From Dehalococcoidia bacterium (GTDB taxonomy: Bacteria > Chloroflexota > Dehalococcoidia > UBA2979), in NCBI GenBank assembly GCA_030745285.1, contig JASLOV010000121.1:1-36323 (forward strand): 36,323 nucleotides of DNA, written 5' to 3'. Below are positions 26,885 to 35,924 of the stretch, piece by piece (within the stretch, counting starts at the first letter, position 1; every line of letters starts with the position of its first letter). A model generated the notes under the pieces. It saw only the letters and a program-made list of their open reading frames with translations, was not told the origin of the DNA and ran no database searches. The translations under genes and the position numbers were made by a program.

Positions 26885-29800
26885 CTACGCGTCGAGCGCC
26901 GCGCCGGACAGCACCTGCCGGTACGCGTGTTGCAGTGAGTCCGAGGGCTCTTCCGCGAGCTCTTCGAGCATCGAATTGTGGAGCCTGCGGTAGGCGCGCA
27001 CCGCCCCATCCAGGCGCCCCGCGCGCGCATGCGCCCTCATCACGCACAGTGCCGCCGTCTCGTTCACCGGGTCGATGTCCCAGATTGACTCGCCGAGGCG
27101 AATCGCCTGCTCCCAGTCCTCGCTGCGCAGTGCGTGCTCGGCGAGCGAGAGCAGACAGGAGAGGTAGCGGTCCTCATAGCGCCGGCGGGCGTCGTCCGCC
27201 CAGTCGGAGTCGAACGTCTCGGCAAAGGGACCGCGATAGAGGCGGACTGCCGCCGTCAGGTCCTGCGCCCAGCCGTCGCTCCCGGCGGAGTCCCGTTCCG
27301 CGTCCTGTGTGTGGTGTTCGAACTCCGCGGCGTCGTAGGAGATCTTGAACGCCGGGTTGACCTGGTAGGCCCCGTCGCTGTGCACGATCACGCCGGGGAT
27401 CGCCTTGCGCAGGCGGTGCAGGTTGGAGTGGAAGTGGCTGTTCAGCCGCTTCGGATCGAGATCGGGCCAGAGGTCGAGCGCGATCTGCTCTTTGCGCAGC
27501 GGCCGCTTCTGGTGAACGAGGTAGAAGAACATCTCCTTGCTGCTGGCGCTGCGCCACTCCAGGTCGGCGATCTGGTGCCTGCGGACGGTCACGCGCGGGC
27601 TGCCGAAGGCCTCGGCGCGAATCGGGGCCTCGTCCTCCGCCAGCGCCGGCTCTTCGTCGTCCGAGATCGGGCGCAGCCCAACCCGCAGCGTCCGGTAGTA
27701 GTCGCCGCCGGCCCGTCGTGCCGCGCCGTATTCGATCAGCTCTGGGACGTGTCGAGCTTCCGCGTGCAAGAACTGATCGTATCCGAGTTCCTCCACGATC
27801 TCGTGTACCCGCCTGAGGTGCTCGATCGACTGCCGGCGCCTGCGGCGATGGAAGCAGGCGGCGGCGAGCAGCAGCGTCGCGACCGCCTATTCTCGCAGCG
27901 TCCCGGCCTCCACGGCCTCGGACACGGCCAGCTCCAGTGCTGTGATCGCCTCGTCGTAGCGATGCTCGCTCACGAGCGTCGCGCCCACGCCGATGCGGAA
28001 TCCGAGCTGGAGGAAGAGCGCGCCGCGCTGCTCGGCCTGCCGCAGCCCGTGTTCGAGCGGGGTGTGGGCGCGGGCAAATTCGCCGCGACCGCGGTTCGAC
28101 ATCGCGAGGCCCAGCGTGGCGTAGGCGACCAGCATCGGGTCGTCGATCTCGTACGCCTGGCCGCGGCGGAAGCCGATCTCGCGCGACCGCTCGATCACGT
28201 CGGCGAACGTGTCGTGAGCGGTCTCCAGTTCGCCCAGCATGTGCTGACCATCCCCGAGGTTGTTCATCGTCGCGGTCTGCGCGGCCGGGTCGTCCAGCAT
28301 GCGCCAGCGCCGCAGAGCCGCCGTGTACTCCTCCATCGACCGGGTCAGTGAGCCGCGGTAGAAGAGCGAGAGTCCGAAGCCGTCGTGCGCCTCCGCGGCA
28401 CGATGGTGATCACCATCGCGATCGAAGCCCTCCGCGGCGGATCGGAAGCGCTCGCAGGATGCCTCGAACTGGCCGCTCTGCCCCAGCGCGATCCCCTCTT
28501 CGAGGTCGATCTCGGGGAACAGCGGGTCATCGTCCGGGAGTTCCTCGCCGGCTGTCAGCCGAGCGCGACGGCAGGCCCCGATCGCTTCGCTCAGCTGTCC
28601 CACCTGCCGCAGCGAGACGGCCCGGTACAGCTCGCGGCGGGCGCGCTGGTCGACGGAGAGTCCCTGCTCGTCGATGGAGTCGAGCTGCGCCAGCCCCTGC
28701 TGCTCCTTGAGCATCTTCGTCGCCAGCCGGGCGCGGGTCATGGTGAGGTCGGTGTCCCCGGCGAGGATCTCCGGGGACAGGCGGTCGAGCCAGCCGGAGA
28801 GTGTCGTCCACTCGCCCCGCTGGTAGAGCTCCCGGTGCATGTCGCGTATCTCCTGGACCACCTCCGGCCAGTCCTCCGCCTCGATCGAGAGGTTCACCGC
28901 CTCGCGACGCTGCCCCCGCCGTGCGCACATCGCGGCCGCGGAACGGCGCAGCTGCAGCAACCGCTGCGGGTCGCGGCGTGCGAGCCGCTCCAGCAGATGC
29001 TCGCGGAGCAGCGAGTGCATCCGCAGCCAGCGATCATCGAGGCTCGTGATCAGGTGGTTGGTGCTCTCCAGATCCCGCAGATGCATGCGCGCCTCGGGAT
29101 CGGCCGTCAGCTCCTCGGCCTGCTCGGCGTCGAATGACTCCAGCACTGAGCAGGCGCTGAGCAGCTCGAACTGCGGCGCGGGCAGCTGTCCCAGTACCTC
29201 GTGCTCGACGAAGTCCGAGAGTACGAACTCGGAGCCGGGCGCGGTGCCCCCACGCGGGCGTGAGGGGTCGTAGTGATCCGCCAGGATCGCAAGCGCCGCC
29301 GCCCAGCCGCCGGCTCGCTGCACGACTTCGAGGCCCGGGGCGCCGTCGATGCCGGAGCGGCGCATGAATTCGACGGCTTCGTCGTCGGTGAACTCGAGGT
29401 CGGCTGCGCCGAGCGAGGAGGCGCGGCGTTGGGCGGTCATGCGGGTCAGGGACGGCAGCCGGGGCCAGGTGCGTGAGAGCGCATAGAGCCGCATGTTCAT
29501 GGGCATCCCGCGGACCAGTGCGTCCAGTAACTCCAGCGTCCCCGGTGCCTCGTCGAGTACCTGCAAGTCGTCCACGATCAGGAGGAACATGTCGTCGATC
29601 TCGTGGTGCACGTTCGCGACGAACTGGCCGATGAGCGCCGTGGCCTGGGGCGGTTCTGCGCCGCCGTGCAGCCGTTCGTACAGCTCGTTGAGGGTGCCGG
29701 GGAACGCGACCCTGACGGCGCCCACGAGGTTGGAGAGCAAGGTCAGCGGGTCAAGGTCCAGGCGGTCCACGGAGAGCCATGCCGCCGGCAGCCCGGCGTC

Positions 29801-29976
29801 GTCGTACCAGTCGACGGCGAGCGTCAACTTGCCGTACCCAGCGGGGCGCTGACCACGATCACTTCGGACTCAAGCGCGTCGCTCAGCGACTGATGCAGGC
29901 GCTCACGGCGGATGGTGTCATGGCGGCTGCGGGGAGGCGCTAGCTTGGGCGAGAACTGCTGATCGAGCGGTACCAT
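26885..29976 (-). pseudogene. Giant STAND-TPR-SARP (MalT/BTAD-type) regulator, disrupted by frameshift and in-frame stop
   Basis: One ~1030-residue regulator is recoverable. It begins at ATG 29976 (MVPLDQQFSPKLAPP, DTIRRERLHQSLSDALESEV) and reaches the P-loop, where one G seems missing near 29840; after the shift coding goes on as GYGKLTLAVDWYDDAG. The P-loop Thr is also replaced by Leu. Then come an NTPase region (FLLIVDDLQVLDEAPG, Walker B), a winged-helix-like MalT part and TPR-like repeats, until TAG at 27887-27889. The same frame then resumes (AVATLLLAAACFHRRRR, IVEELGYDQFLHAEARH) with a DNA-binding winged helix (RKEQIALDLWPDLDPKRLNS) and a BTAD domain (LYRGPFAETFDSDWADDARR) to 26885. 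CAG to TAG would explain the stop. Two shorter products (29827-27887 and 27796-26885) could still be made. Its targets are unknown. Confidence 0.82.
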
Positions 29977-30105
29977 CGTCTTTGGTCCGTTGGTAATCCC
30001 GGTCGAGAAAGCCTATCGAAACCCGGGCACGCGCTGCCACCAGTTGCCCACGATTCGCGCGCTTCGCCGTGCGCGAACGGCGGGGCCGTCCGCGAGGACT
30101 CTGGG

Positions 30106-30174
30106 TGTGATGGCTATGTGTGCTGGCGATGTGTGCTGGCCATGTGTGATGGCTATGCGTGACGGCTATGTGTG
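30106..30174. repeat. 13-bp tandem repeat array, about five units
   Basis: TGTGTGCTGGCGA, TGTGTGCTGGCCA, TGTGTGATGGCTA and TGCGTGACGGCTA follow each other with period 13, with partial units at both ends. The array overlaps the last bases of the MaoC gene and fills part of the gap before the giant regulator. Confidence 0.85.
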
Positions 30175-30582
30175 TGGGGCGCTGGCGGTTCCGCTGAGCA
30201 GCAATTGCCCCGATTCGTCCTCGCAGACGACGTTGTAGGTGGCGATGCCGTCGCGCAGGCTCTTCGGCTCGGCGCGGGCGGTGATGGTCACCGGCGTGAG
30301 CGCGGGCGAGCGCCAGCGTACGCGGAGCTCGCCACCCTCGGCCCAGGCATCGCCGAACGTCGCCGCCATCGCTTCCGAGACGAGCGCGAGCACGAGCATG
30401 CCGTGCGCGATGGGGCGACCGAACTGGCCGGCTCGCGCCTCCGGCGTCTCGCGATGGATCGGGTTGAGGTCGTGGGCGGCCACGGCGTAACGGTCGACGC
30501 GCGTCTGGTCGATCAGCCGGGTCACGGGCTCGACCGCGGGCGGCGTCGGGGTGGCATCGGGGGATGTCTCTGAGGGCGTCAC
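30166..30582 (-). CDS. MaoC-like hydratase, hydratase-motif subunit
   Basis: A 138-residue hot-dog-fold protein with the hydratase 2 signature: YAVAAHDLNPIHRETPEA (catalytic Asp and His) and FGRPIAHGMLVLALVSEAM. This suggests an (R)-specific enoyl-CoA or 3-hydroxyacyl hydratase. The start is GTG 30582 with GGAGAG upstream; it overlaps the previous gene's stop as GTGA. Together with the next-described MaoC-like protein it matches the heterodimeric HadA/HadB-type dehydratases, where this subunit carries the catalytic pair. Its stop lies inside a 13-bp repeat array. Confidence 0.85.
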   Translation of the reverse strand: MTPSETSPDATPTPPAVEPVTRLIDQTRVDRYAVAAHDLNPIHRETPEARAGQFGRPIAHGMLVLALVSEAMAATFGDAWAEGGELRVRWRSPALTPVTITARAEPKSLRDGIATYNVVCEDESGQLLLSGTASAPHT

Positions 30583-30983
30583 TGGCTCTCTCCGTTCTCG
30601 GCTCCCAGCAGCAGCGTGGTGCGACCGTGTGCTGCCGCCCCGGCCGCGGTCGCCAGCTCGGCATCCACGGCGGTGATGACCACGCCGCGTCGCGTGGAGT
30701 GGGAGGCGACCGTGAAGCGAGCCGAGATCGAATCGTCCACAGAGACCGCCCGCTGGAACGAGAACTGCTGTCCGGTGTGCAGGATGCTGTCCAGCGGGGG
30801 CAGGTGCTCCATCAGCCGGGCGAGCGCGAACGCGCCGAGCGCGAGCGGCGGCACCTGGGAAGGCCACCGTGCGGCGTCCTCGCCGGTGGCGTCGAGGTAG
30901 GCCCGCACCTCGGCGGCGCTCAACGCGAACGTGAAGCTGGCGAGCTCATCGCCTGCGCTGACGTCGGTGAAGTCGATGGCCAT
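30579..30983 (-). CDS. MaoC-like N-terminal-type dehydratase partner
   Basis: A 134-residue hot-dog-fold protein (FTDVSAGDELASFTFALSAA, YLDATGEDAARW, LALGAFALARLMEHL, LHTGQQFSFQRAVSVDD). It lacks the D-x-NPIH hydratase motif and resembles the FAS1-type or HadA-like non-catalytic partner. ATG 30983 is preceded by GAGGA. Its stop overlaps the start of the hydratase subunit (GTGA), which supports a 1:1 complex. The pathway could be fatty-acid or acyl-CoA metabolism; no other lipid genes stand nearby. Confidence 0.8.
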   Translation of the reverse strand: MAIDFTDVSAGDELASFTFALSAAEVRAYLDATGEDAARWPSQVPPLALGAFALARLMEHLPPLDSILHTGQQFSFQRAVSVDDSISARFTVASHSTRRGVVITAVDAELATAAGAAAHGRTTLLLGAENGESQ

Positions 30984-31066
30984 GCAGTCCTCGGGCGTCC
31001 TCGCGGTAGCGCAGCGAGCTTTGTGATCGACGCGGGTTCGAAGATACGTAGGCGGTGCTGGAGCGT

Positions 31067-31591
31067 CTATCGAGCGTGCTTGTCGCGCTGTTCGTCCTGG
31101 AGCGCGCCAATCTGCTCCGCGGCGCGGCCAAAGATGTCCGGTACGGGCCAGCCGTTCAGGCCGGCGTAGGTGTCCAGCTGCGAGCGGTGGTGGATGTCGT
31201 GCTCCACCATCATCGCCAGCACCCGCCAGCCGGAGAGCGACCCATCCGTGTCGATCATCTCGATGCGGCGATCCAGCCACTCGTCCGGCGTGCCGTCCAG
31301 CAGCCGGTGCAGCTCCTCCCCGCTGGCCTGCACGGCCGGCAGCCAATGCTCGCGGGAGCTGACATCCGGGGCGGACGGGCTGATCCAGCCCTCATCGCGG
31401 TACGCGCTCGCGAAGTAGAGCCGCGAGCCGGCGATGTGGCCGACGATCTGGTTGATCGACCACGCGTTCTCGCCCTCACCGCCTTCGGGCGTCCAGCCGT
31501 CCGCCTCCGGCGGCAGCGCCGCGACGTCGCGCATCGCCCGGCGGTGGACCGAGTCGAAGTAGCGGAAGAACCCGTCGATCGACCCGTACAT
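31067..31591 (-). CDS. DinB-family protein
   Basis: A 174-residue DinB protein with all three metal-binding regions visible: SINQIVGHIAGSRLYFASAY (His 1) and VLAMMVEHDIHHRSQLDTYA (His 2 and 3). ALPPEADGWTPEGGEGENAWS is typical of the family's linker. Such proteins are putative thiol transferases in many bacteria and are abundant in Chloroflexota and Firmicutes. It starts two bases after the cupin stop, so the two are cotranscribed. The reaction is unknown. Confidence 0.85.
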   Translation of the reverse strand: MYGSIDGFFRYFDSVHRRAMRDVAALPPEADGWTPEGGEGENAWSINQIVGHIAGSRLYFASAYRDEGWISPSAPDVSSREHWLPAVQASGEELHRLLDGTPDEWLDRRIEMIDTDGSLSGWRVLAMMVEHDIHHRSQLDTYAGLNGWPVPDIFGRAAEQIGALQDEQRDKHAR

Positions 31592-31593
31592 CG

Positions 31594-31968
31594 CTACTCC
31601 TCCGGGAAGGGGATGAAGATCGAGAGCCGCTCTTCCGTCCCTCTGCCGCGTGTGATGTGGCCCTGCCCGTCGATGTCCTCGACCAGCACGATCGAGCCCG
31701 GGCCCAGCGGGAGGATCGACCCATCGCCGACCTCGATCTCGCCTTCGCCCGCGAGCGTGATCACGAACTGGCGGCGCGGCGCGGGGTGCCAGTCGATGTC
31801 CAGGTCGGGCGGCGTTCGGCGGAAGATCACGCCGGTGGCGGGGACCAGCTCCGAGTACCCGGAGGTTCCTGCCACCGACAGCTCGATGTCGACCGTCTCG
31901 AGATGTGTCTTGCCGTCGTCGCCCGTGTAGACCCGGGTCATCGTCATCGGTTCAGCCGTCTCTGCCAT
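31594..31968 (-). CDS. Small cupin-domain protein
   Basis: A 124-residue single cupin. Conserved parts are IDWHPAPRRQFVITLAGEGEIEVGDG (cupin motif 1, with a His and Glu but not the full HxH triad) and LGPGSIVLVEDIDGQGHITRG (motif 2). The metal site may be incomplete. The ATG at 31968 has GAGGAG six bases before it; a longer open frame to 32373 is a shadow. The DinB gene follows immediately. It may be a sensor or isomerase; substrate unknown. Confidence 0.8.
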   Translation of the reverse strand: MAETAEPMTMTRVYTGDDGKTHLETVDIELSVAGTSGYSELVPATGVIFRRTPPDLDIDWHPAPRRQFVITLAGEGEIEVGDGSILPLGPGSIVLVEDIDGQGHITRGRGTEERLSIFIPFPEE

Positions 31969-32101
31969 TCCGCGCTCCTCACGTGCCCTGCCCGCCCTGC
32001 GTATCGTGCCTGCCCCGCGTGCACGGGCAGAGTACCGAGGTTCGGCGCGCGCTGTCCTGTGCGCGTATTCGGGCAGCCACCAGGCCGGCCTCAGGCAGCG
32101 C

Positions 32102-32980
32102 TCAGGCGACGCGAGCCGCCACTGCCCGCGCCCGCTGCGGCAGCGTCGTCGCGCCCATGCGCTCGCACACGGTGTCGAAGGAGGGCAGGGGGCCCGGCCA
32201 GCGCAGCTCGCCAACGTGATCGAAGAGCGCCGGGTCGGTGCGCAGCGTGGCGAGGTCGAGGAACAGCATCGCCAGCTCACGCTGGTCCGCGAGCGCGGCG
32301 GCGAGGCGGGCGCGGCCGCGGATGGTGACCTCCCACTGCTGCTCGTCGTCCGGGATCGCCTCGACGTGGCCATAGTGTGCGAGCACGGCTGCGGCGGACT
32401 TCGCTCCCCAGCCGCTCACGCCCGGGAACCCGTCCGCGCTGTCGCCGACCAGCGCCAGGTAGTCGGGGATGGACTGCGGCGGCACGCCGAACTTCTCCAC
32501 CACGCCCGCCGCGTCGCGCACGGTGTTGGCGCGGCGATCGAGCTGCACGATGCGGTCGCCGACGACGCACTGGCTCAGGTCCTTGTCCGGCGAGCAGATG
32601 TAGACGCGCTCCACCGCCGGGTCGGCGGCGGCGCTGGCGGCGGCGGACGCAAGCGCGTCGTCGGCCTCAAGCTGCTCCATCGGCCAGATGACGACGCCCA
32701 TCGCGGTCAGCGCCTCCTCCAGCAGGCCGAACTGCGTCCACAGGTCGGGGTCGATGCCCTCGCCGGTCTTGTAGTCGGGCCAGAGTTCGTTTCGGAACGA
32801 CTCGACGATGTGATCGGTGGCGACGCCGAGATGGGTCGTGCCGCCCTCGAACATCCCGAGCACGGACGCGAGCACGCCTCGTACCGCTCCGACCTCGCGG
32901 CCCAGGGTGTCGCGTTGTGAGGGCACGCCGAAGAAGTGACGGAAGAGCTCGTAGGTGCCGTCCAGCAGGTGTACGTCCAC
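32102..32980 (-). CDS. 5'-3' exonuclease / flap-endonuclease-like protein
   Basis: A 292-residue stand-alone homologue of the N-terminal 5' nuclease domain of DNA polymerase I. Visible are the metal-site aspartates in LLDGTYELFRHFF, EQLEADDALASAAA and ICSPDKDLSQCV, then GDSADGFPGVSGWGAKSAAAVL (the helix-hairpin-helix DNA-binding motif). It probably removes RNA primers or flaps. The start is GTG 32980. It heads the minus-strand group but is 133 bp from the cupin gene and may be a separate unit. It is divergent from the LLM oxidoreductase. Confidence 0.88.
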   Translation of the reverse strand: MDVHLLDGTYELFRHFFGVPSQRDTLGREVGAVRGVLASVLGMFEGGTTHLGVATDHIVESFRNELWPDYKTGEGIDPDLWTQFGLLEEALTAMGVVIWPMEQLEADDALASAAASAAADPAVERVYICSPDKDLSQCVVGDRIVQLDRRANTVRDAAGVVEKFGVPPQSIPDYLALVGDSADGFPGVSGWGAKSAAAVLAHYGHVEAIPDDEQQWEVTIRGRARLAAALADQRELAMLFLDLATLRTDPALFDHVGELRWPGPLPSFDTVCERMGATTLPQRARAVAARVA

Positions 32981-33065
32981 GTTTCGCTCCGACCCGCTAC
33001 GCTACGCGCGTGCAACGGTAACCCGCGGCCGCACGATGGCCGGAGACTTTGTTGGGGGTGACACG

Positions 33066-34001
33066 ATGGCGAAGGCGCACTTCGGCGTGATGGTGCCGCA
33101 GATCAAGCGCAGCTGGGACGAGGCTCGCGACGCGTCGAGCGCGTACGAGGCGATGGGCTTTGACTCGCTGTGGGTCAACGACCACCTGTACGGGCCGCAG
33201 TCCCCATCGATCCCGATCATGGAAGCGTGGTCGCTGGTCGCCGGCATCGCCGCCATCACCGACCAGGTGGAGCTCGGGACACTCGTCACGCCGGCTGGCA
33301 TGCGTAACCCGGCTCACCTCGGCAAGGTGATCGCCAGCGTCGACAACATCGCCGGCGGCCGCGTGATCCCCGGCTTTGGGGCCGGCTGGATGCCGCGCGA
33401 GTTCACCGACTTCGGCATGCCCTTCGGCGGGACGAAGGAACGCCTGACGCAGATGCGCGAGACCATCGAGCTGCTGAAGCGCATGTGGGGCGACGAGGAA
33501 AGCGTGACGCTGGACGGCGACTTCGTGCGGGCGCAGGACCTGGTGACGGAGCCGAAACCGCCGCGCAGGCCGCCGATCCTGATCGGCGGCAGCGGCGAGC
33601 AGGTCACCCTGCGCCTGGTGGCGCGCGAGGCGGACATCTGGAACAACCCCGCAGGCGGGCACGGCGCGCTGGAGCAGAAGATCGGCGTGCTGCGTCAGCG
33701 CTGCGAGGAGGCAGACCGAGACCCGGCCGAGGTCACGATCTCCCAGCAATGCCTCGTCACGCTCGCTCCGGACGAGGAGTCTCTGGCGCCGGCGGTGGAG
33801 CGCGCACAGCGCATCTTCGGCGGCCACATGGGCGACCCGACCGGCCCGCTGGCGTTGACCGGAACATCGGAGCGCGTCGCGGAGCAGATTCAGAAGCACC
33901 TCGACCTTGGTTGCACGATGTTCATGATGGAGTTCTTCGGGCGCGATCCGAGGGAGCCGGCACAGGCCTTCGCGGAGACCGTCATCCCGCAGTTCCGGTA
34001 G
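33066..34001 (+). CDS. LLM-class (probably F420-dependent) oxidoreductase
   Basis: A 311-residue TIM-barrel luciferase-like protein (HFGVMVPQIKRSWDEARDAS, FDSLWVNDHLYGPQSP, LGTLVTPAGMRNPAHLGKVI, GRVIPGFGAGWMPREFTDFG, PPILIGGSGEQVTLRLVARE). This is the usual pattern of F420-dependent LLM oxidoreductases. F420 is inferred from the subfamily, not shown; FMN is an alternative. ATG 33066 follows GGGGGTG by five or six bases; an upstream ATG (33036) is in frame. The substrate is unknown. No F420 synthesis genes are in the window. Confidence 0.88.
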   Translation: MAKAHFGVMVPQIKRSWDEARDASSAYEAMGFDSLWVNDHLYGPQSPSIPIMEAWSLVAGIAAITDQVELGTLVTPAGMRNPAHLGKVIASVDNIAGGRVIPGFGAGWMPREFTDFGMPFGGTKERLTQMRETIELLKRMWGDEESVTLDGDFVRAQDLVTEPKPPRRPPILIGGSGEQVTLRLVAREADIWNNPAGGHGALEQKIGVLRQRCEEADRDPAEVTISQQCLVTLAPDEESLAPAVERAQRIFGGHMGDPTGPLALTGTSERVAEQIQKHLDLGCTMFMMEFFGRDPREPAQAFAETVIPQFR

Positions 34002-34014
34002 CCGCCGGCCGAAG

Positions 34015-34065
34015 CGCCTGTCTCCCCGCACCGCCTGTCTCGCCGCACCGCCTGTCTCGCCGCAC
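34015..34065. repeat. 17-bp tandem repeat, three units
   Basis: CGCCTGTCTCGCCGCAC occurs three times in tandem (the first with one base change), just after the LLM gene stop. Without spacers it is no CRISPR; it may be a simple replication-slippage repeat. Confidence 0.85.
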
Positions 34066-34595
34066 CGGGCCGTGCCTCTCGGCGCCTCGCCACGGCGGTG
34101 CGGGGCGGGCGTGACGCGCTCGGGCAGCCGCGTGCCGCCGTCGCGCGTTTCGAACGGGGGACGAGTCGGTTTCGGAGTGCGATGCAGGGTCCGCTGGGGG
34201 TGTCTGGCCGGCGCAGGGGGCCGCACATAGCAAACGACGCACCCCTGAGTACCCAGGAAGTGCGCCGCTCTGAGTCAAGGTTGGAAACTGCCTGCCACCG
34301 CCGCCCAGCAGTCCGGCTTGTGATGGCACCCCCGCTTGACCTGAGCAGACTGTAGCGAGCGCCGCAGGGCCTGAGTAGCGACTTGCGAACAATGTCACCC
34401 ACGAACAACGAACGTTATGCACACACTCCGTGGATGGTTCCCGGGCGAGGCCTGCTCCGCAGGTTCGGACGGCGCCGCCGGGCACTCACCATCTCTAGGC
34501 GGGCGACGCGCTACCGTCCGAGCGGCTACGCTTCGCCTGACCGCGGTGATCAAAGGCCGCGATGGCGACGGCCGAGCCTGCGGCGGGAGCGCGTC
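34066..34595. other. 530-bp gap with no recognised gene
   Basis: Between the 17-bp repeat and the Crp-like start I see no convincing protein or RNA gene. Open frames here are short, Arg-rich and lack start signals. The part around 34380-34425 is richer in A and T than its surroundings and may hold the Crp gene promoter, but no clear -10/-35 pair stands out. Confidence 0.5.
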
Positions 34596-35313
34596 ATGGA
34601 TGCGACCGAGGTGACCAAGGTGACCGAACAGCCGGCCGGGGGCGGCGATCATGCGCAAGTCTTCCGCGACGCCCCGCTGCTGGCCAACGTCGACGAACAG
34701 GACGTGCGCGCGCTGGCCGAGATGGGCGAGGCTCGCCAGTTTGTCGCGGGCCAGTCGATCTTCACTCAGGGCGATCCGGGCGATGCCCTCTACACGATCG
34801 TGCAGGGCAGCGTTCGCATCGTCGTCGTCTCGTCCACCGGCCGGGAAGCGACGCTGGCGACGCTGGCCCGGGGCGACTCGCTGGGCGAACTCGCGCTGCT
34901 GGACGGGCAGCCGAGGTCGGCGTCCGCCATCGCCACCGAGCCGACGACGACGCTGCGCGTCGCCCGAGCGGACTTCCGGCGCTGGCTGCTGGAGCGTCCC
35001 CGGGCCGGCGTGGCGATGCTGGAGACGCTGGGGCTGCGGCTGCGTCGCACAAACGACGCGGTGACGGACCTCAGCTTCCTGGAACTGCCGCAGCGCATTG
35101 CCAAGCGGTTGCTGGTGCTGGCCGAGATGGCGGGCGGGGCGGTCGACGGGCGCGAGGTCCGCGTCACGCAGGCGGCGCTCGCCTCCATGGTGGGCTCCAG
35201 CCGCGAGGCGGTGAAACAAGCACCTGAACCACTTCGAAGAGGCCGGCTGGGTCGGTCTCCGTCGCGGCGTCGTCGCCATACTCGACGCTGCGGCCCTGGA
35301 GCAGCAGCTCTAG
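34596..35313 (+). pseudogene. Crp/Fnr-family regulator with a +1 frameshift in the HTH
   Basis: A ~238-residue Crp-type regulator. The cyclic-nucleotide-binding domain is whole (FVAGQSIFTQGDPGDALYTI, GDSLGELALLDGQPRSASAI). The helical linker and HTH follow (LPQRIAKRLLVLAEM, TQAALASMVGSSREAV). In the recognition helix, AAA at 35214-35216 seems to hold one extra A. The frame read as KQAPEPLRR is off; with one A removed it reads NKHLNHFEEAGWVGLRRG and ends at TAG 35311-35313, the normal family length. In the shifted frame the protein runs on to 35582 across the start of the fur-like gene, which is unnatural. It is either a real frameshift in a homopolymer or a sequencing error. ATG 34596 is preceded by GGGAG. 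Confidence 0.8.
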
Positions 35314-35417
35314 CGCCGGCATCTACCCGCCTTCGGGCGGACCTCTGGCGCTCCTTCGCGACGCTCTCGCATGCGCGCGCCCGGCCGGGGTTGCGGCCCG
35401 GGCGGCGAATTGTGGTA

Positions 35418-35441
35418 GATTCGCTCCTGCGAATCTTCGCA
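35418..35441. promoter_or_regulatory. Interleaved palindromes upstream of the Fur-family gene (operator candidate)
   Basis: GATTCG-N6-CGAATC (35418-35435) overlaps TGCGAA-TC-TTCGCA (35428-35441). Both are perfect inverted repeats, 22-46 bp before the fur-like start. Overlapping dyads are typical of Fur-superfamily boxes, so this may be its autoregulatory site and also control the nickel transporter. The consensus differs from classical Fur and Zur boxes. Confidence 0.6.
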
Positions 35442-35463
35442 ATAACGGACGGAGGCTCCTCCC

Positions 35464-35892
35464 GTGAGCTGCGAATCGGACATCGAGCAGGCGCTGCGCG
35501 AGAGTGGCCGCCGCTTTACGATGCAGCGCTCGAAGATCCTGACCGCGCTCCGCCACGGGGGTGGGCACCGCACGGCCGATGACATCTTCGAGCGGGTGCG
35601 GGCCGAAGACCCGCACGCCGGCATCTCGCGCTCGACGGTCTACCGCACGCTCGAGACGCTGATGCAAATGCAGCTTGTCTCGGAGCTGCCCGGCGCCGGC
35701 ACCTCGACGTACGAGTGGACGGATCGCGACGCGCCCCATCATCACCTTGTCTGCCGTCAGTGCGGTGCGGCCACCGAGATCGAAGTCCCGGCGCTGACCG
35801 AGATCGAATCGGAGATCCGCGCACGCACCGGATTCGAACCGGACATTCACCACTTGGGGATCACCGGCCTCTGCGCCAGTTGCAGGAGTTAG
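35464..35892 (+). CDS. Fur-family metalloregulator (Fur/Zur/Nur type)
   Basis: A 142-residue Fur-superfamily repressor. The winged helix holds RRFTMQRSKILTAL and SRSTVYRTLETLMQ. The dimerisation domain has the HHH motif (92-94) with VCRQCG (C97, C100), and CASC at the end (C137, C140) completes the structural zinc site. GTG 35464 has GGAGG upstream. It precedes a nickel/cobalt transporter by 32 bp and an overlapping dyad lies before it, so nickel (Nur) or cobalt control is plausible. Iron, zinc or peroxide sensing cannot be excluded from sequence. Confidence 0.88.
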   Translation: MSCESDIEQALRESGRRFTMQRSKILTALRHGGGHRTADDIFERVRAEDPHAGISRSTVYRTLETLMQMQLVSELPGAGTSTYEWTDRDAPHHHLVCRQCGAATEIEVPALTEIESEIRARTGFEPDIHHLGITGLCASCRS

Positions 35893-35924
35893 GCGCGCGC
35901 CGACGAGCCGAGGAAGGGAGGGAC

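Noticed and set aside
29918..30664. Minus-strand open frame rich in His/Thr (repeats of SHHTWPAHIA type)
   Set aside because: It crosses the 13-bp repeat array and the MaoC gene in another frame. The pattern simply translates the tandem repeat.
34015..34065. CRISPR-like array
   Set aside because: Units are 17 bp in direct tandem with no spacers.
34098..34355. 85-codon frame in the gap before the Crp-like gene
   Set aside because: Arg-rich, no start signal and no likeness to a known protein.
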